DNA from: Deltaproteobacteria bacterium
Lineage (GTDB): Bacteria > Myxococcota_A > Polyangia > GCA-2747355 > JADLHG01
Reading direction: 5' to 3'
Assembly (NCBI GenBank): GCA_020848905.1
Contig: JADLHG010000006.1
Span: 62,001 to 126,000 of the forward strand
DNA: 64,000 nt
Each line of letters starts with the position of its first letter. Positions within the stretch are counted from its first letter, which is position 1. The position numbers and the translations under genes were made by a program. Below, piece by piece: positions 8,621 to 16,876 of the stretch. The notes beneath the pieces were generated by a model. It was not told the DNA's origin. It did no database searches and saw only the letters and a program-made list of their open reading frames with translations.

Positions 8621-9475
8621 ATGATGCGACGACGGATGTTCTGGCCCGCGCTGGCTCTCTTCGCGGGCTGCACCTCCCAGGCGGTCCCCGCGAGCGATGC
8701 GTCGGTGGCGGTCGACGCGCGCGGTGTAGACGGCGCGACCGCGGACGCCCGCACTCCCGATGGGGCGGGGCGGGACCTGCGAGCCGACGCGGGGCCGCGG
8801 GTCGATGCGCTGGTGCCCACGGCCTGTCAGGCCACGAGCTGCGGCACACCGACGGCGATCCAGTCGGGGCTCGACCTCTTGGCGACGCTCGCGCAGCTCC
8901 CGTGGGAATTCGTCGGACCCTACACGAGCCGCTGCTTGAAGATCTCGGAGGACTTCGCCATCACCGGCGAGCTCACCGTGGACGCGCAGGACCTGAAACC
9001 TCCCGCGAGCTGCGCCAGCCGCTCCGACTGCAAGCCGGCCATCGGCTTTCGCGTGAAGAAGCTGGCGGGGGTCTCGTGCGCCGAGGCCGACACGACCGAC
9101 GGGTATCTCGGCCTCTGTCGCAAGCTCACCCTCAAGAACGCGCGCGTTCGGTTTCGCGCCATCCTCGAGGACTGGCACCCCTCGAAGTACAACTTCGTCC
9201 CGCTCATCGAGGTCGTGGAATCCTGCGCCGAGCCGTGTCCGGCAGACGCGCTCCGCTGCGCGCCGAACCACACCTGCTTCAGCACCTTCGAGGGCTACTG
9301 TCGCCTCTGTCTGGCCAAGGACAAGCAGGCTTGCCCGTGCCTCTCGGCGGCGGGAGCGAAGGCCAACGACACCGAATGCCACTTCATGGTCTCGGGGGAC
9401 GTGATGTGCGAGGGGAAGTGCCAGAGCGGCACGTGCAAGTACACCGGCAAGCCGGGCTGGGCGGGCTGCCCGTAA
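8621..9475 (+). CDS. Cys-rich lipoprotein of unknown function
   Basis: About 284 residues. Of three clustered ATG codons, 8621 is best placed behind GGAGG (8610-8614). A short hydrophobic segment ends in the lipobox FAGC. An Asp/Ala-rich linker with several VDA, DG and DA repeats follows, then a Cys-rich globular region with about 20 cysteines, probably disulphide-bonded. The linker style is typical of myxobacterial surface lipoproteins. No enzyme family is recognised. Confidence 0.75.
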   Translation: MMRRRMFWPALALFAGCTSQAVPASDASVAVDARGVDGATADARTPDGAGRDLRADAGPRVDALVPTACQATSCGTPTAIQSGLDLLATLAQLPWEFVGPYTSRCLKISEDFAITGELTVDAQDLKPPASCASRSDCKPAIGFRVKKLAGVSCAEADTTDGYLGLCRKLTLKNARVRFRAILEDWHPSKYNFVPLIEVVESCAEPCPADALRCAPNHTCFSTFEGYCRLCLAKDKQACPCLSAAGAKANDTECHFMVSGDVMCEGKCQSGTCKYTGKPGWAGCP

Positions 9476-9640
9476 GCGCGGTTTCGCGCGGCCAGGACGG
9501 CGCGCCACCCACCGAATCTCCCCCGACCGAGCTGCGCGCCCCTCCGACTCCCGGAGCTTGCCTGCGTGCCGAGGGGCGCGTCCCGGCTGCCGCAGTTCCT
9601 TCATAAGACCATATTTATATTGATGTATTCTTGCCGCCAG

Positions 9641-9663
9641 TAGTTGGCCAACACTAGTTGGCC
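9641..9663. repeat. paired direct repeat with an embedded palindrome
   Basis: TAGTTGGCC occurs at 9641-9649 and again at 9655-9663, 14 bases apart. The first copy forms part of the palindrome TTGGCCAA (9644-9651). This looks like a tandem protein-binding site. Confidence 0.5.
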
Positions 9664-9674
9664 GCGGGCTTGCT
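9659..9674 (+). promoter_or_regulatory. weak sigma-54-like element
   Basis: TGGCCGCGGGCTTGCT matches at 9 of 12 positions with correct GG-N10-GC spacing and an intact TTGCT. It overlaps the second direct repeat and lies about 110 bases before the ATG at 9787. Confidence 0.35.
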
Positions 9675-9786
9675 AGGCCGCGCGGCGAGCGGTCGGTTGA
9701 ACGCGGAACGGTGACGAACGATCGACGCGTGACGCGGGCGGCCCGGGCGCCGGCGTCGGCGGTGTCGGAGCAGCAGGAGGAGAGCC

Positions 9787-10947
9787 ATGCGCGTGATGGG
9801 GTTTGTCGCAGGGTGGGTGGTGGTCGTCTGCGTCGCCGCGTGCGGCGACGAGCCGTCGATGGGCGAGCGACGGCCGAGCATCCTTCGGCTGGGCGCCAAG
9901 GAAGACCGCTCCGATGGGTTGCGCTGGATGGAGGCGCGGCTGAGCTGCACCGAGAGCGTGAGCGGCCATTTCGAGCCCGGTAGTGACGCTCACGTGTACA
10001 CGCTCGAGGCGCGTGCGGGCGTTACGGTGAACCTGTCCTACGTGGCCGACTACGCGCCTTGGTACGGGTCGACCATCGGCGTCTACGACGCGTCCGGGGC
10101 CCGGGTGGCGCACGGCGGGACCCTCTTCGGCGAGCGCGCCGCCCTCGGCTTCGCGCCGACCAAGGATGGGGTGTATCAGGTGGCCGTGTATCCGTCGTGG
10201 CGCGCGGCCCGAGGCAGCTACACGCTCACGGCGCGCTGCGAAACGGTGGCGTGCACGGGAGACCGGGAGTGCCCGAGTGGGCAGTTCTGCGGCAAGCCCG
10301 ACGGATGCGGGTTCACCCAAGGGGTCTGCACTCCGCTGGGCCAGGAGTGCAACGACCGGGACGCACCCGTCTGCGCCTGCAACGGTCTGACGTACAAGAA
10401 TCGCTGTCGCTCGAGGGCCGTGGCGCTGTCGGTAGCCTACGAGGGCGGGTGCGTGGCCTTGGCCACGAACAAGGCGATCTACGACCGGCCCGACCTGATC
10501 ACGGCCACCCTCTCGAATCCCACGTCCGAGACGCTGTATCTGGATGGGTGTGGCTTCGGCTGGCACGAGGACACGCGTGCGGGCTGGGTTGATCGCGGTT
10601 ACACCGCCACCTGTCCTTCGCCGCGCGCGGTGTACGCCCTTCCCGCCGGGAAGACAGCTCACAGCGCGGTCTTTCCAAAGACCGGGGGCGTGCTGCGTTT
10701 GGCGACGGCCTACGGCTTCGGCTGTACGCCGGGCAAGTCGCTCCTGGAGGCCGGTTGCCGCGCGGTCTTCAATACCGTGTCGGCCTCCTTCTCGGTGCGC
10801 ATGGAGGGCTGCAACTACGCTCCTACCGCCGAGCGTAGCTACCAGGGACAGAGCCGCGCGGCCTGCGACAAGCTCGTGGTGAAGTGCAGTGCCGGCTTTC
10901 AGCCCTTCGACGACAGCTGCGGGTGCGGCTGCGTGGCGACGCGGTAG
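9787..10947 (+). CDS. lipoprotein with PPC-like and Kazal-type domains
   Basis: 386 residues, with GCAGGAGG before the ATG. The lipobox is VAAC near residue 19. Residues of about 55-150 form a beta-sandwich region (HVYTLEARAGVTVNLSY, then YQVAVYP) resembling bacterial pre-peptidase C-terminal domains. Residues of about 155-225 are Cys-rich and contain PVCACNGLTYKNRCRSRA followed by EGGC, the signature of Kazal-type serine protease inhibitors. The C-terminal third has further paired cysteines. A surface-anchored protease inhibitor, perhaps protecting the cell from its own or other secreted proteases, is inferred. Confidence 0.8.
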   Translation: MRVMGFVAGWVVVVCVAACGDEPSMGERRPSILRLGAKEDRSDGLRWMEARLSCTESVSGHFEPGSDAHVYTLEARAGVTVNLSYVADYAPWYGSTIGVYDASGARVAHGGTLFGERAALGFAPTKDGVYQVAVYPSWRAARGSYTLTARCETVACTGDRECPSGQFCGKPDGCGFTQGVCTPLGQECNDRDAPVCACNGLTYKNRCRSRAVALSVAYEGGCVALATNKAIYDRPDLITATLSNPTSETLYLDGCGFGWHEDTRAGWVDRGYTATCPSPRAVYALPAGKTAHSAVFPKTGGVLRLATAYGFGCTPGKSLLEAGCRAVFNTVSASFSVRMEGCNYAPTAERSYQGQSRAACDKLVVKCSAGFQPFDDSCGCGCVATR

Positions 10948-10988
10948 GTCTGCCTCGGCGGTGCGCGGCCGCGTGTCCGCTCCGTGGC

Positions 10989-11651
10989 CTACTTCCAGTG
11001 CGGCGGATACGTGCGCTCGTAACCGGGGAGCGCGCGCACCGCATCCATCAGGCGCCCGAGGCGCGGAAAGCGCGCGGCCACCGGCGCGAAGGTGATCGCG
11101 AAGGGACGGGCCGCCTCCTTGCTGGCCGCGCGCTCGAGCGAGGCCAGCGCGGGGTAGAGCACGAGGTCCGCGGCGGAGGGTTTTCCCCCGACGGCCCACG
11201 GACTGTCCGCGCCGAAGGCGGCCTCGAAGCGGGGGAGCTCCTCGTCGATCACGGCCATGGCCTTGCGCACCTCGTCGGCCTGCTCCGTCGCGCGCCCGAA
11301 GTAGAGCGGCAGGATGAAGCTCTCCAGCGCGGGGTCCAGGTAGGCCGTGTACTCGGAGACGAGCCGGTTCACGAGGCCCGCCTCCTCGGGCGTGCGGCCG
11401 AAGAGCGGCGGCTCGGGGTGCTTGCGATCCAGGTAGGCCAGGATGGCCAGCGACTCGTAGAGCGTGTAGTCCCCGTCCCGGAGCGCCGGCACCCGGCCTC
11501 GCGGGTTGAGCCGCCGGTACTCCTCGGAACGGAGCACGCCGCTCGAGAAATCTACCCGGGTGGACTGATAGGGCACCCCCTTCAGCTCGAGCGCGAGGAG
11601 CACTCGCCAGGCGTAGGGACTTCCGCTTCCCCAATAGATCTCCAGGGCCAT
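10989..11651 (-). CDS. glutathione S-transferase family protein
   Basis: 220 residues. The N-terminal thioredoxin-fold domain (EIYWGSGSPYAWRVLLALELK, with SPYAWR at the active-site position) is followed by the conserved cis-Pro strand GRVPALRDGDYTLYESLAILAYL, in which ES is the glutathione-binding pair. The all-helical C-terminal domain includes the SAADLVLYPAL helix-capping segment. It is cytoplasmic and probably conjugates glutathione to an electrophile or acts as a peroxidase. The ATG at 11651 lies behind AAGGAGACGCAG. Confidence 0.85.
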   Translation of the reverse strand: MALEIYWGSGSPYAWRVLLALELKGVPYQSTRVDFSSGVLRSEEYRRLNPRGRVPALRDGDYTLYESLAILAYLDRKHPEPPLFGRTPEEAGLVNRLVSEYTAYLDPALESFILPLYFGRATEQADEVRKAMAVIDEELPRFEAAFGADSPWAVGGKPSAADLVLYPALASLERAASKEAARPFAITFAPVAARFPRLGRLMDAVRALPGYERTYPPHWK

Positions 11652-11885
11652 CTGCGTCTCCTTAAGGTGCGCGCCGCCGTCGCGCGGTGGCGAGAGGCTC
11701 GGGTGCGTTGTCCCCGCTGCGGCTGGCGGCCTAGCCGGTCGGCGCCGGGGACACCCAGCTCAAGTACGTCGCGCGCCGGAGACGCGCTTCGGGGCACGAG
11801 CCAGATTTCAACGAGATGGCGCGCCGCGGGGGGCGGCCGCAGGTTGGCCCGGCTCTTTCATAAGGATCCCCCCGGAGGTCGGATT

Positions 11886-12515
11886 ATGCGTGTCGCCCAC
11901 TCTCCATTGGCGCGGCTCTTCTTGCGGCCGGCGCTCGTCGTGGCGCTGGCGCTCGTCCCGCTGGCCGCTGCCGCGCGGACGCCCACGCCGCTGCGCACGG
12001 AGGTGCCCGCCGGGTATCGCCCCGCCGAGCGCGCGACCGAGGCCATGGTGGGAAAGCTCGTCGGGCTCGACCAGCGCTGCTTCCCGCAGGCCGACTGGTA
12101 CGGCGCGCGAACCTGGCAGAGCCTGGTGCCGGTCACGCACGTTCTGCTCACCGCCGACGGACGAGGCTTCGCCGCCGCGATCGCCGCCTGCGCCATAGGG
12201 ACCGCCCCGAGCTGGCTGCGCGACTCCCTCGCCGGGGGGGGCCTGAGGGACTCGCGAGCCACCTACATCGCCAGCATCGCAGTGGATCCGGCCCATCAGC
12301 GCAAGGGGCTCGCGGCCTGCCTGATGCAGATGCAGCAGATCGTGCCCTCCAACCGCGATGCCTACCTGCACGTGCGCAAGGGGAACGACCCCGCGATTGC
12401 CCTCTACCGGCGCCTCGGCTTCGAGATCGTAGAGGAGCTCGGTGCGGGGGCCGTCTACCACGACGAGGCGGCCCTCCTGATGCGACGCCTCGCGCTCCCC
12501 GGGAAACAGAACTAG
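11886..12515 (+). CDS. GNAT-family acetyltransferase with an N-terminal signal or anchor
   Basis: 209 residues from the ATG at 11886, with GGAGG at 11874-11878. Residues of about 11-30 (FLRPALVVALALVPLAAAA) form a hydrophobic segment with the look of a signal peptide. The body is a GNAT fold: the acetyl-CoA pyrophosphate-binding motif is AVDPAHQRKGLAACL near residues 132-146, and the ALYRRLGFEIVEE helix-strand is typical of motif B. GNAT enzymes need acetyl-CoA, which is cytoplasmic, so export would be odd; a membrane-anchored cytoplasmic enzyme is the alternative. The substrate is unknown. Confidence 0.8.
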   Translation: MRVAHSPLARLFLRPALVVALALVPLAAAARTPTPLRTEVPAGYRPAERATEAMVGKLVGLDQRCFPQADWYGARTWQSLVPVTHVLLTADGRGFAAAIAACAIGTAPSWLRDSLAGGGLRDSRATYIASIAVDPAHQRKGLAACLMQMQQIVPSNRDAYLHVRKGNDPAIALYRRLGFEIVEELGAGAVYHDEAALLMRRLALPGKQN

Positions 12516-12556
12516 CGAGAATTCCATCTCTCACCGCCCGCGCGCGCCAAACTCTT

Positions 12557-12566
12557 GCCAATTGGC
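12557..12566. promoter_or_regulatory. perfect 10-base palindrome upstream of the acyl-AMP ligase gene
   Basis: GCCAATTGGC is a perfect palindrome 61 bases before the ATG. A second inverted repeat, GTGAC-GGGG-GTCAC at 12601-12614, sits right before the ribosome-binding site. Both could be operators; neither is proven. Confidence 0.3.
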
Positions 12567-12627
12567 CGGACCTGGCTTACCAGCGAGGAGAGGCCCCGCC
12601 GTGACGGGGGTCACATTGGAGGTTCCG

Positions 12628-14466
12628 ATGCCCATGACCACGCCCGGGTCTTCACTCGTGGGGATGCTCCGCGCCCGCGCCGAGCAGGCCCCCGAAAAGC
12701 TCAGCTACACCTATCTCGCGAGCAGCGGCGCCGTGGAGCGCGAGCTGACCTGCGGGGGGCTCGACCGCGAGGCCCGGGCCATCGCCGTCGCGCTACAGGC
12801 CTTCGCGGCCCCCGGCGACCGCGCGCTCATGATCTATCCCCCGGGGATGGAGTTCATCAGCGGCTTCTTCGGCTGTCTCTACGGCGGGCTGATTGCCGTG
12901 CCGGCCTATCCGCCGGACCCCACGCGCCTGCAGCGCAGCCTGCCGAGGCTGCTGGCGATCATCAAGGACGCGCGCCCCACGGTGGTGCTCACCACGCGGG
13001 CCATCGCCGCCATGGCCGAGGGGCTCTTCCCGATGGCCCCGCAGCTGCGCGCGCTGCACTGGATCGCGACCGACGCGGTGGAGCTCGAGCAGTCCTCGGC
13101 CTGGCGCGACCCGGAGGCCGACGCCGCGACGCTGGCCTTCTTCCAGTACACCTCGGGTTCCACCGGCGTGCCGAAGGGCGTGATGATCACGCACGGCAAC
13201 CTCCTGCACAACCAGGGGCTCATCCGGCGCTTCTTCCGGCAGGATGAGAGCACGGTGGTCGTCGGCTGGCTGCCCCTCTATCACGACATGGGGCTCATCG
13301 GCAGCGTGCTGCAGCCGCTCTACGTGGGCGGCAGCTGCGTGCTCATGTCGCCGCTGGCCTTTCTGAAGCACCCGCTGCGCTGGCTCGAGGCGATCACGCG
13401 CTATCGCGGCACGACGAGCACCGCGCCGAACTTCGGCTACGACCTCTGCGTGCGCAAGGTGCGCCCCGAGAACCTGGCCAGCCTCGATCTGTCGAGCTGG
13501 AAGCAGGCGCTGAACGGGGCCGAGCCGGTGCGCGCGGATACGCTCGCGCGCTTCGCCGAGACCTTCGCGCCCTGCGGCTTCGACCGGCGGGCCTTCTTCC
13601 CCTGCTACGGGCTGGCCGAGGCCACGCTGGTCGTGACCGGCCAGCGCGCGGGTGACGAGCTGACCGTGCGGCGCGTGGAGGCCTCCGCGCTCGAACGGCA
13701 CGAGCTCTGCGATGCGGCGAACGACGCTCCGACGGTGCGCGCCCTCGTGGCCTGCGGCGACGTGGACCCCGAACAGGAGGTGCGGATCGTCGAGCCTGAG
13801 AGCCGCGTCCCCTGCGCACCCGATCAGATCGGCGAGATCTGGGTGCGCGGCCCGAGCGTGGCGCAGGGCTACTGGAACCGCCCCGAGGAGACGGAGGAGA
13901 CCTTCGGCGGGCGCCTGGCCGGCAGCGGCGAGGGCCCGTACCTGCGCACCGGGGACCTCGGCTTTCTGCACGACGGCGCGCTCTACGTCACCGGGCGCGT
14001 GAAGGACCTCATCATCGTGCGCGGGCAGAACTACTACCCGAGCGACGTGGAGTGGGCTGCCGAGGGGGCGCACGCCGCGCTCCGCCCGGGGTCGTCGGCG
14101 GCCTTCGCGCTCGACACCGGCGCCGAGGAGCAGGTCGTGCTCGTGGCCGAGGTGGACCGCCGGTTCGATCCCTCCGAGGGGGGGACCCTGGCCACCGACG
14201 ACGTGGCCGAGGCGGTGCGTCAGGCGGTGTCGGCGCGCTGCGGGCTGCACCTCGCCACGGTGGTCCTGATCAAGGCCGGCGCGCTCCCCAAGACCTCGAG
14301 CGGCAAGCTCCAGCGGCGGGCCTGCCGCGCGGCGCTCCTCGCCGGAGAGCTCGAGCCGCTCGGCACGAGCAGCGCGGCCGCCAAGGGCTCGGCTCCAGAC
14401 CTGTCGAGCTTCGTCCCCGCGCCCGCGGCGGGGGCCGTGTCCTCCGACGACCGGGCCAGCTCGTAG
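12628..14466 (+). CDS. fatty acyl-AMP ligase (FAAL-type adenylate-forming enzyme)
   Basis: About 612 residues from the ATG at 12628, with GGAGG at 12618-12622. The adenylation core motif YTSGSTGVPKGVMITH is near residues 173-188. WLPLYHDMGLIGSVLQPLY and the CYGLAEATLVVTG segment are characteristic of long-chain fatty acyl-AMP ligases and their polyketide-loading relatives. The motifs LRTGDLGFLHDG, VTGRVKDLIIVRGQNYYPSD and the C-terminal catalytic KTSSGKLQRR lysine are present. Such enzymes make acyl-adenylates and pass the acyl group to an acyl carrier protein. No carrier protein or polyketide synthase gene is in this window. The next genes encode envelope proteins that may handle lipids. Confidence 0.88.
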   Translation: MPMTTPGSSLVGMLRARAEQAPEKLSYTYLASSGAVERELTCGGLDREARAIAVALQAFAAPGDRALMIYPPGMEFISGFFGCLYGGLIAVPAYPPDPTRLQRSLPRLLAIIKDARPTVVLTTRAIAAMAEGLFPMAPQLRALHWIATDAVELEQSSAWRDPEADAATLAFFQYTSGSTGVPKGVMITHGNLLHNQGLIRRFFRQDESTVVVGWLPLYHDMGLIGSVLQPLYVGGSCVLMSPLAFLKHPLRWLEAITRYRGTTSTAPNFGYDLCVRKVRPENLASLDLSSWKQALNGAEPVRADTLARFAETFAPCGFDRRAFFPCYGLAEATLVVTGQRAGDELTVRRVEASALERHELCDAANDAPTVRALVACGDVDPEQEVRIVEPESRVPCAPDQIGEIWVRGPSVAQGYWNRPEETEETFGGRLAGSGEGPYLRTGDLGFLHDGALYVTGRVKDLIIVRGQNYYPSDVEWAAEGAHAALRPGSSAAFALDTGAEEQVVLVAEVDRRFDPSEGGTLATDDVAEAVRQAVSARCGLHLATVVLIKAGALPKTSSGKLQRRACRAALLAGELEPLGTSSAAAKGSAPDLSSFVPAPAAGAVSSDDRASS

Positions 14467-14623
14467 CCGGACCTCCGCTCGCCGGCCCCGCGCGGCCTCG
14501 GCGGTCACCTCTACCAGTTTCGGAGGGACGGTTGACCCCAGGCCTCGGGGGCAGGGCCGGCCTTTCCGCAAGTATCCTGGCGGCGTAGCGCCCGCGGGCT
14601 CCCGTGCGGCGTGCGCCGACGGG

Positions 14624-14639
14624 CGGCACGGATCCTGCT
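14624..14639 (+). promoter_or_regulatory. sigma-54-type promoter
   Basis: CGGCACGGATCCTGCT matches at 10 of 12 positions with exact GG-N10-GC spacing. Predicted start near 14650, about 60 bases before the GTG at 14711. Confidence 0.45.
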
Positions 14640-14710
14640 CATTACCTGGGCTCACCTGTGCAATTCGCGGGGGGGGCCTGTTCGGCCGTCACCTCGGGTG
14701 GAGGGGTTCC

Positions 14711-16876
14711 GTGAGGCGTCGACTCAGCATGATTTCCGCCGCCGTCCTGGCCGCGCTCCTCGCGCCGCCGGCTCGCGCGCAGGTCTGCGAACGCAGCCTC
14801 GCCTTGCGCGTGAACACGCGGGGGCTCGCGTTCGTCGCCGAGCAGGTCAAGGCCCGCGTGCCGACCGAGCTCGCGCTCCCGGCCGTGAAGAAGACCGTCG
14901 TGGACTGGCCGCTCACCGACAAGGACGCAGAGGTCCAGATCGACGGGCTGACCGTGAAGCTCGCGCTCGACGAGCTGACCCTGAAGCCCGACGGCGAGGC
15001 GCTGGGCGTGCACGTCAAGGCGCGCGTGACGAGCGGCGGACCGGTGATCGTGAACAACCCCTACCTCGGGGCCGGGCGCGCCAACTGCCAGCTCGACCTG
15101 GACCTGCAGGCGCTCGAGATCGACCTGGGTCTGCAGCTCTCGAGCCCCGGCGGGCAGCTCCAGCTCACGGTGACGAAGGCGCTGGTCAAGCTGGACAACG
15201 AGCGCAGCAAGACGGCGCTCACCGGCTGCGCTCTCGGGGACGGCCTCACGGCCATCCTGGGCTTCGTCCGGCAGCACCTGATGGGGACCGTGCAGAGCAA
15301 GATCGAGGCGCTGGCGAAGGAGAAGATCCCCGAGCTCGTGAAGAGCAAGCTCGGCGAGACGCTCCAGCGGTCGGGCGAGCTGAAGGGGATCGGCTACACC
15401 GTGCAGCTCGGCGGGCTGGCCACCGACGAGGGGGGCCTCGAGGCGCTCGTCGGGGCGGGGGTGACGCTCGCGCCGGTCGAGCCCGCTCCCGCCTGCGCGG
15501 CGTCGGGGCCGAAGGGGCCGGCAGTCTGCCTGAGCTCGCGTCCCGCGCTCGGGGCGCGCTCGGAGGCGATGTTCGGCGTGGCGGTGGCCGAAGGGATGCT
15601 GAACCACGTGATCGAGGCGGCCTGGCGCGCGGGGAAGCTCTGCCTGGATAGCCGCACGATCACCAACCCGCTCGTCGCGGCCGGGCTCTTCAGCCTCGGC
15701 CCCAAGCTCGGCCAGCCCGAGGGGACGAAGGTCTCCTTCGTGCTGCGGCTCTCCGAGGCGCCGAGGCTGCACATCGGCGCGCAGAGCGGAATCACCCTCG
15801 GGCTCACCGGGGTGGACCTGCGCGTCACGCTCGCTCCGCCGGGGGGCCCCGAGGGAGGGCTCGCCCTCTCCGCCGACCTCGCCGTGGGGGTCTCTCCCGC
15901 GGTGGACCCGCAGACCGGCTCGGTCAGCCTCGAGCTCACGAACGTGACCGTGGGGCGTCTCGCTCTCGCGGGGAAGGACGGCAGCGCGAGCGGCCTGGCT
16001 TTCGACGCCGCGCGCCTCGAGCAGTTCCTGACCCAGGTGGCGCTGCCGACGCTGCAGCAGAAGGTCGCGAACCTGAAGCTGACGCCCGCGGTGCTGCAGG
16101 TGCAGGGTTTCCTCCTCGAGCTGAAGCACTTCTCCACGGTGGACGGCTCTCTCGCGCTCTACGTCGACCTCTACCAGCCGAAGCCGAGCGGGGAGCGCGT
16201 GCCCCCCGAGACGACGCTGCTCGACCGGCCCGCCGGGATCCTCTCGCCGCGCGTGCTGTCGCTGACCGCGGCCGGTCAGGACAACGAGACGCCGGCGAAC
16301 CTGCTGCGCTACGCCTTCCGCGTGGACGGCAACAAGTGGAGCGAGCCGAGCTTCGGTCGCCGCCTCGACGTGACGATCCACGGCGGCAAGCACCTGATCG
16401 AGGTGTCGGCGGTGGACCTCGCCGGGAACGTGGACCCCACGCCGGCCTCGTTCGCGGTAGAGGTGGACCACCTCCCGCCGACGGTGGACCTGATGGCGCG
16501 CCCCGACGCGCTGGTGTCGAGCCGCAAGATTGCGGTCGCCTTCTCGGCCGCCGACGACCGCACGCCGGCGATGGAGCTCGCGGCGACCGCCGAGCTGCTG
16601 CGCCTGCCCGAAGGAGGCGGTATGCCGGCGGTGGTGAAGGTCTCGCCGCTCGAGAAGGGCGCCACGGTGGCCAGCTTCGATGGGCTCGAGGGCGGGGTCT
16701 ACAAGGTGCGCCTCACGGTGCGTGACGCGGCCGGGAACGTGACCTCGATGGACGTGGGCTTCACCGTCGAGCCGCAGACCGGCTGCAGCGTCGGTACCCC
16801 CGCGGGCGCCGGGTCGACGCTCGCCTTCATCCTGCTCGGTCTCGTGCTGCTCGGTCGCCGCCGATGGAGATCCTAG
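14711..16876 (+). CDS. surface protein with MYXO-CTERM-like tail and possible lipid-binding fold
   Basis: 721 residues from a GTG preceded by GTGGAGGGG. A signal peptide ends near PPARAQ. The N-terminal about 480 residues alternate long amphipathic strands and helices in a duplicated layout that resembles BPI/LBP-type (TULIP) lipid-binding proteins; this is a low-certainty inference. Residues of about 500-680 are Ig-like repeats (GGKHLIEVSAVDLAGNVD and YKVRLTVRDAAGNVT). The C-terminus has GCS near residue 691, a hydrophobic helix and an Arg cluster, matching the MYXO-CTERM sorting signal. It overlaps the FadL-type gene by 13 bases. Confidence 0.75.
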   Translation: MRRRLSMISAAVLAALLAPPARAQVCERSLALRVNTRGLAFVAEQVKARVPTELALPAVKKTVVDWPLTDKDAEVQIDGLTVKLALDELTLKPDGEALGVHVKARVTSGGPVIVNNPYLGAGRANCQLDLDLQALEIDLGLQLSSPGGQLQLTVTKALVKLDNERSKTALTGCALGDGLTAILGFVRQHLMGTVQSKIEALAKEKIPELVKSKLGETLQRSGELKGIGYTVQLGGLATDEGGLEALVGAGVTLAPVEPAPACAASGPKGPAVCLSSRPALGARSEAMFGVAVAEGMLNHVIEAAWRAGKLCLDSRTITNPLVAAGLFSLGPKLGQPEGTKVSFVLRLSEAPRLHIGAQSGITLGLTGVDLRVTLAPPGGPEGGLALSADLAVGVSPAVDPQTGSVSLELTNVTVGRLALAGKDGSASGLAFDAARLEQFLTQVALPTLQQKVANLKLTPAVLQVQGFLLELKHFSTVDGSLALYVDLYQPKPSGERVPPETTLLDRPAGILSPRVLSLTAAGQDNETPANLLRYAFRVDGNKWSEPSFGRRLDVTIHGGKHLIEVSAVDLAGNVDPTPASFAVEVDHLPPTVDLMARPDALVSSRKIAVAFSAADDRTPAMELAATAELLRLPEGGGMPAVVKVSPLEKGATVASFDGLEGGVYKVRLTVRDAAGNVTSMDVGFTVEPQTGCSVGTPAGAGSTLAFILLGLVLLGRRRWRS

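Larger units (their letters stand above)
9476..9786. other. intergenic region with an AT-rich island
   Basis: About 310 bases without a gene. Its notable part is an AT-rich segment around 9602-9632, in sharp contrast to the GC-rich surroundings, followed directly by a pair of 9-base direct repeats. Confidence 0.55.

Noticed and set aside
11845-11860. sigma-54-like element before the GNAT gene (TGGCCCGGCTCTTTCA)
   Set aside because: The nearly invariant GC of the -12 element is missing (TC instead).
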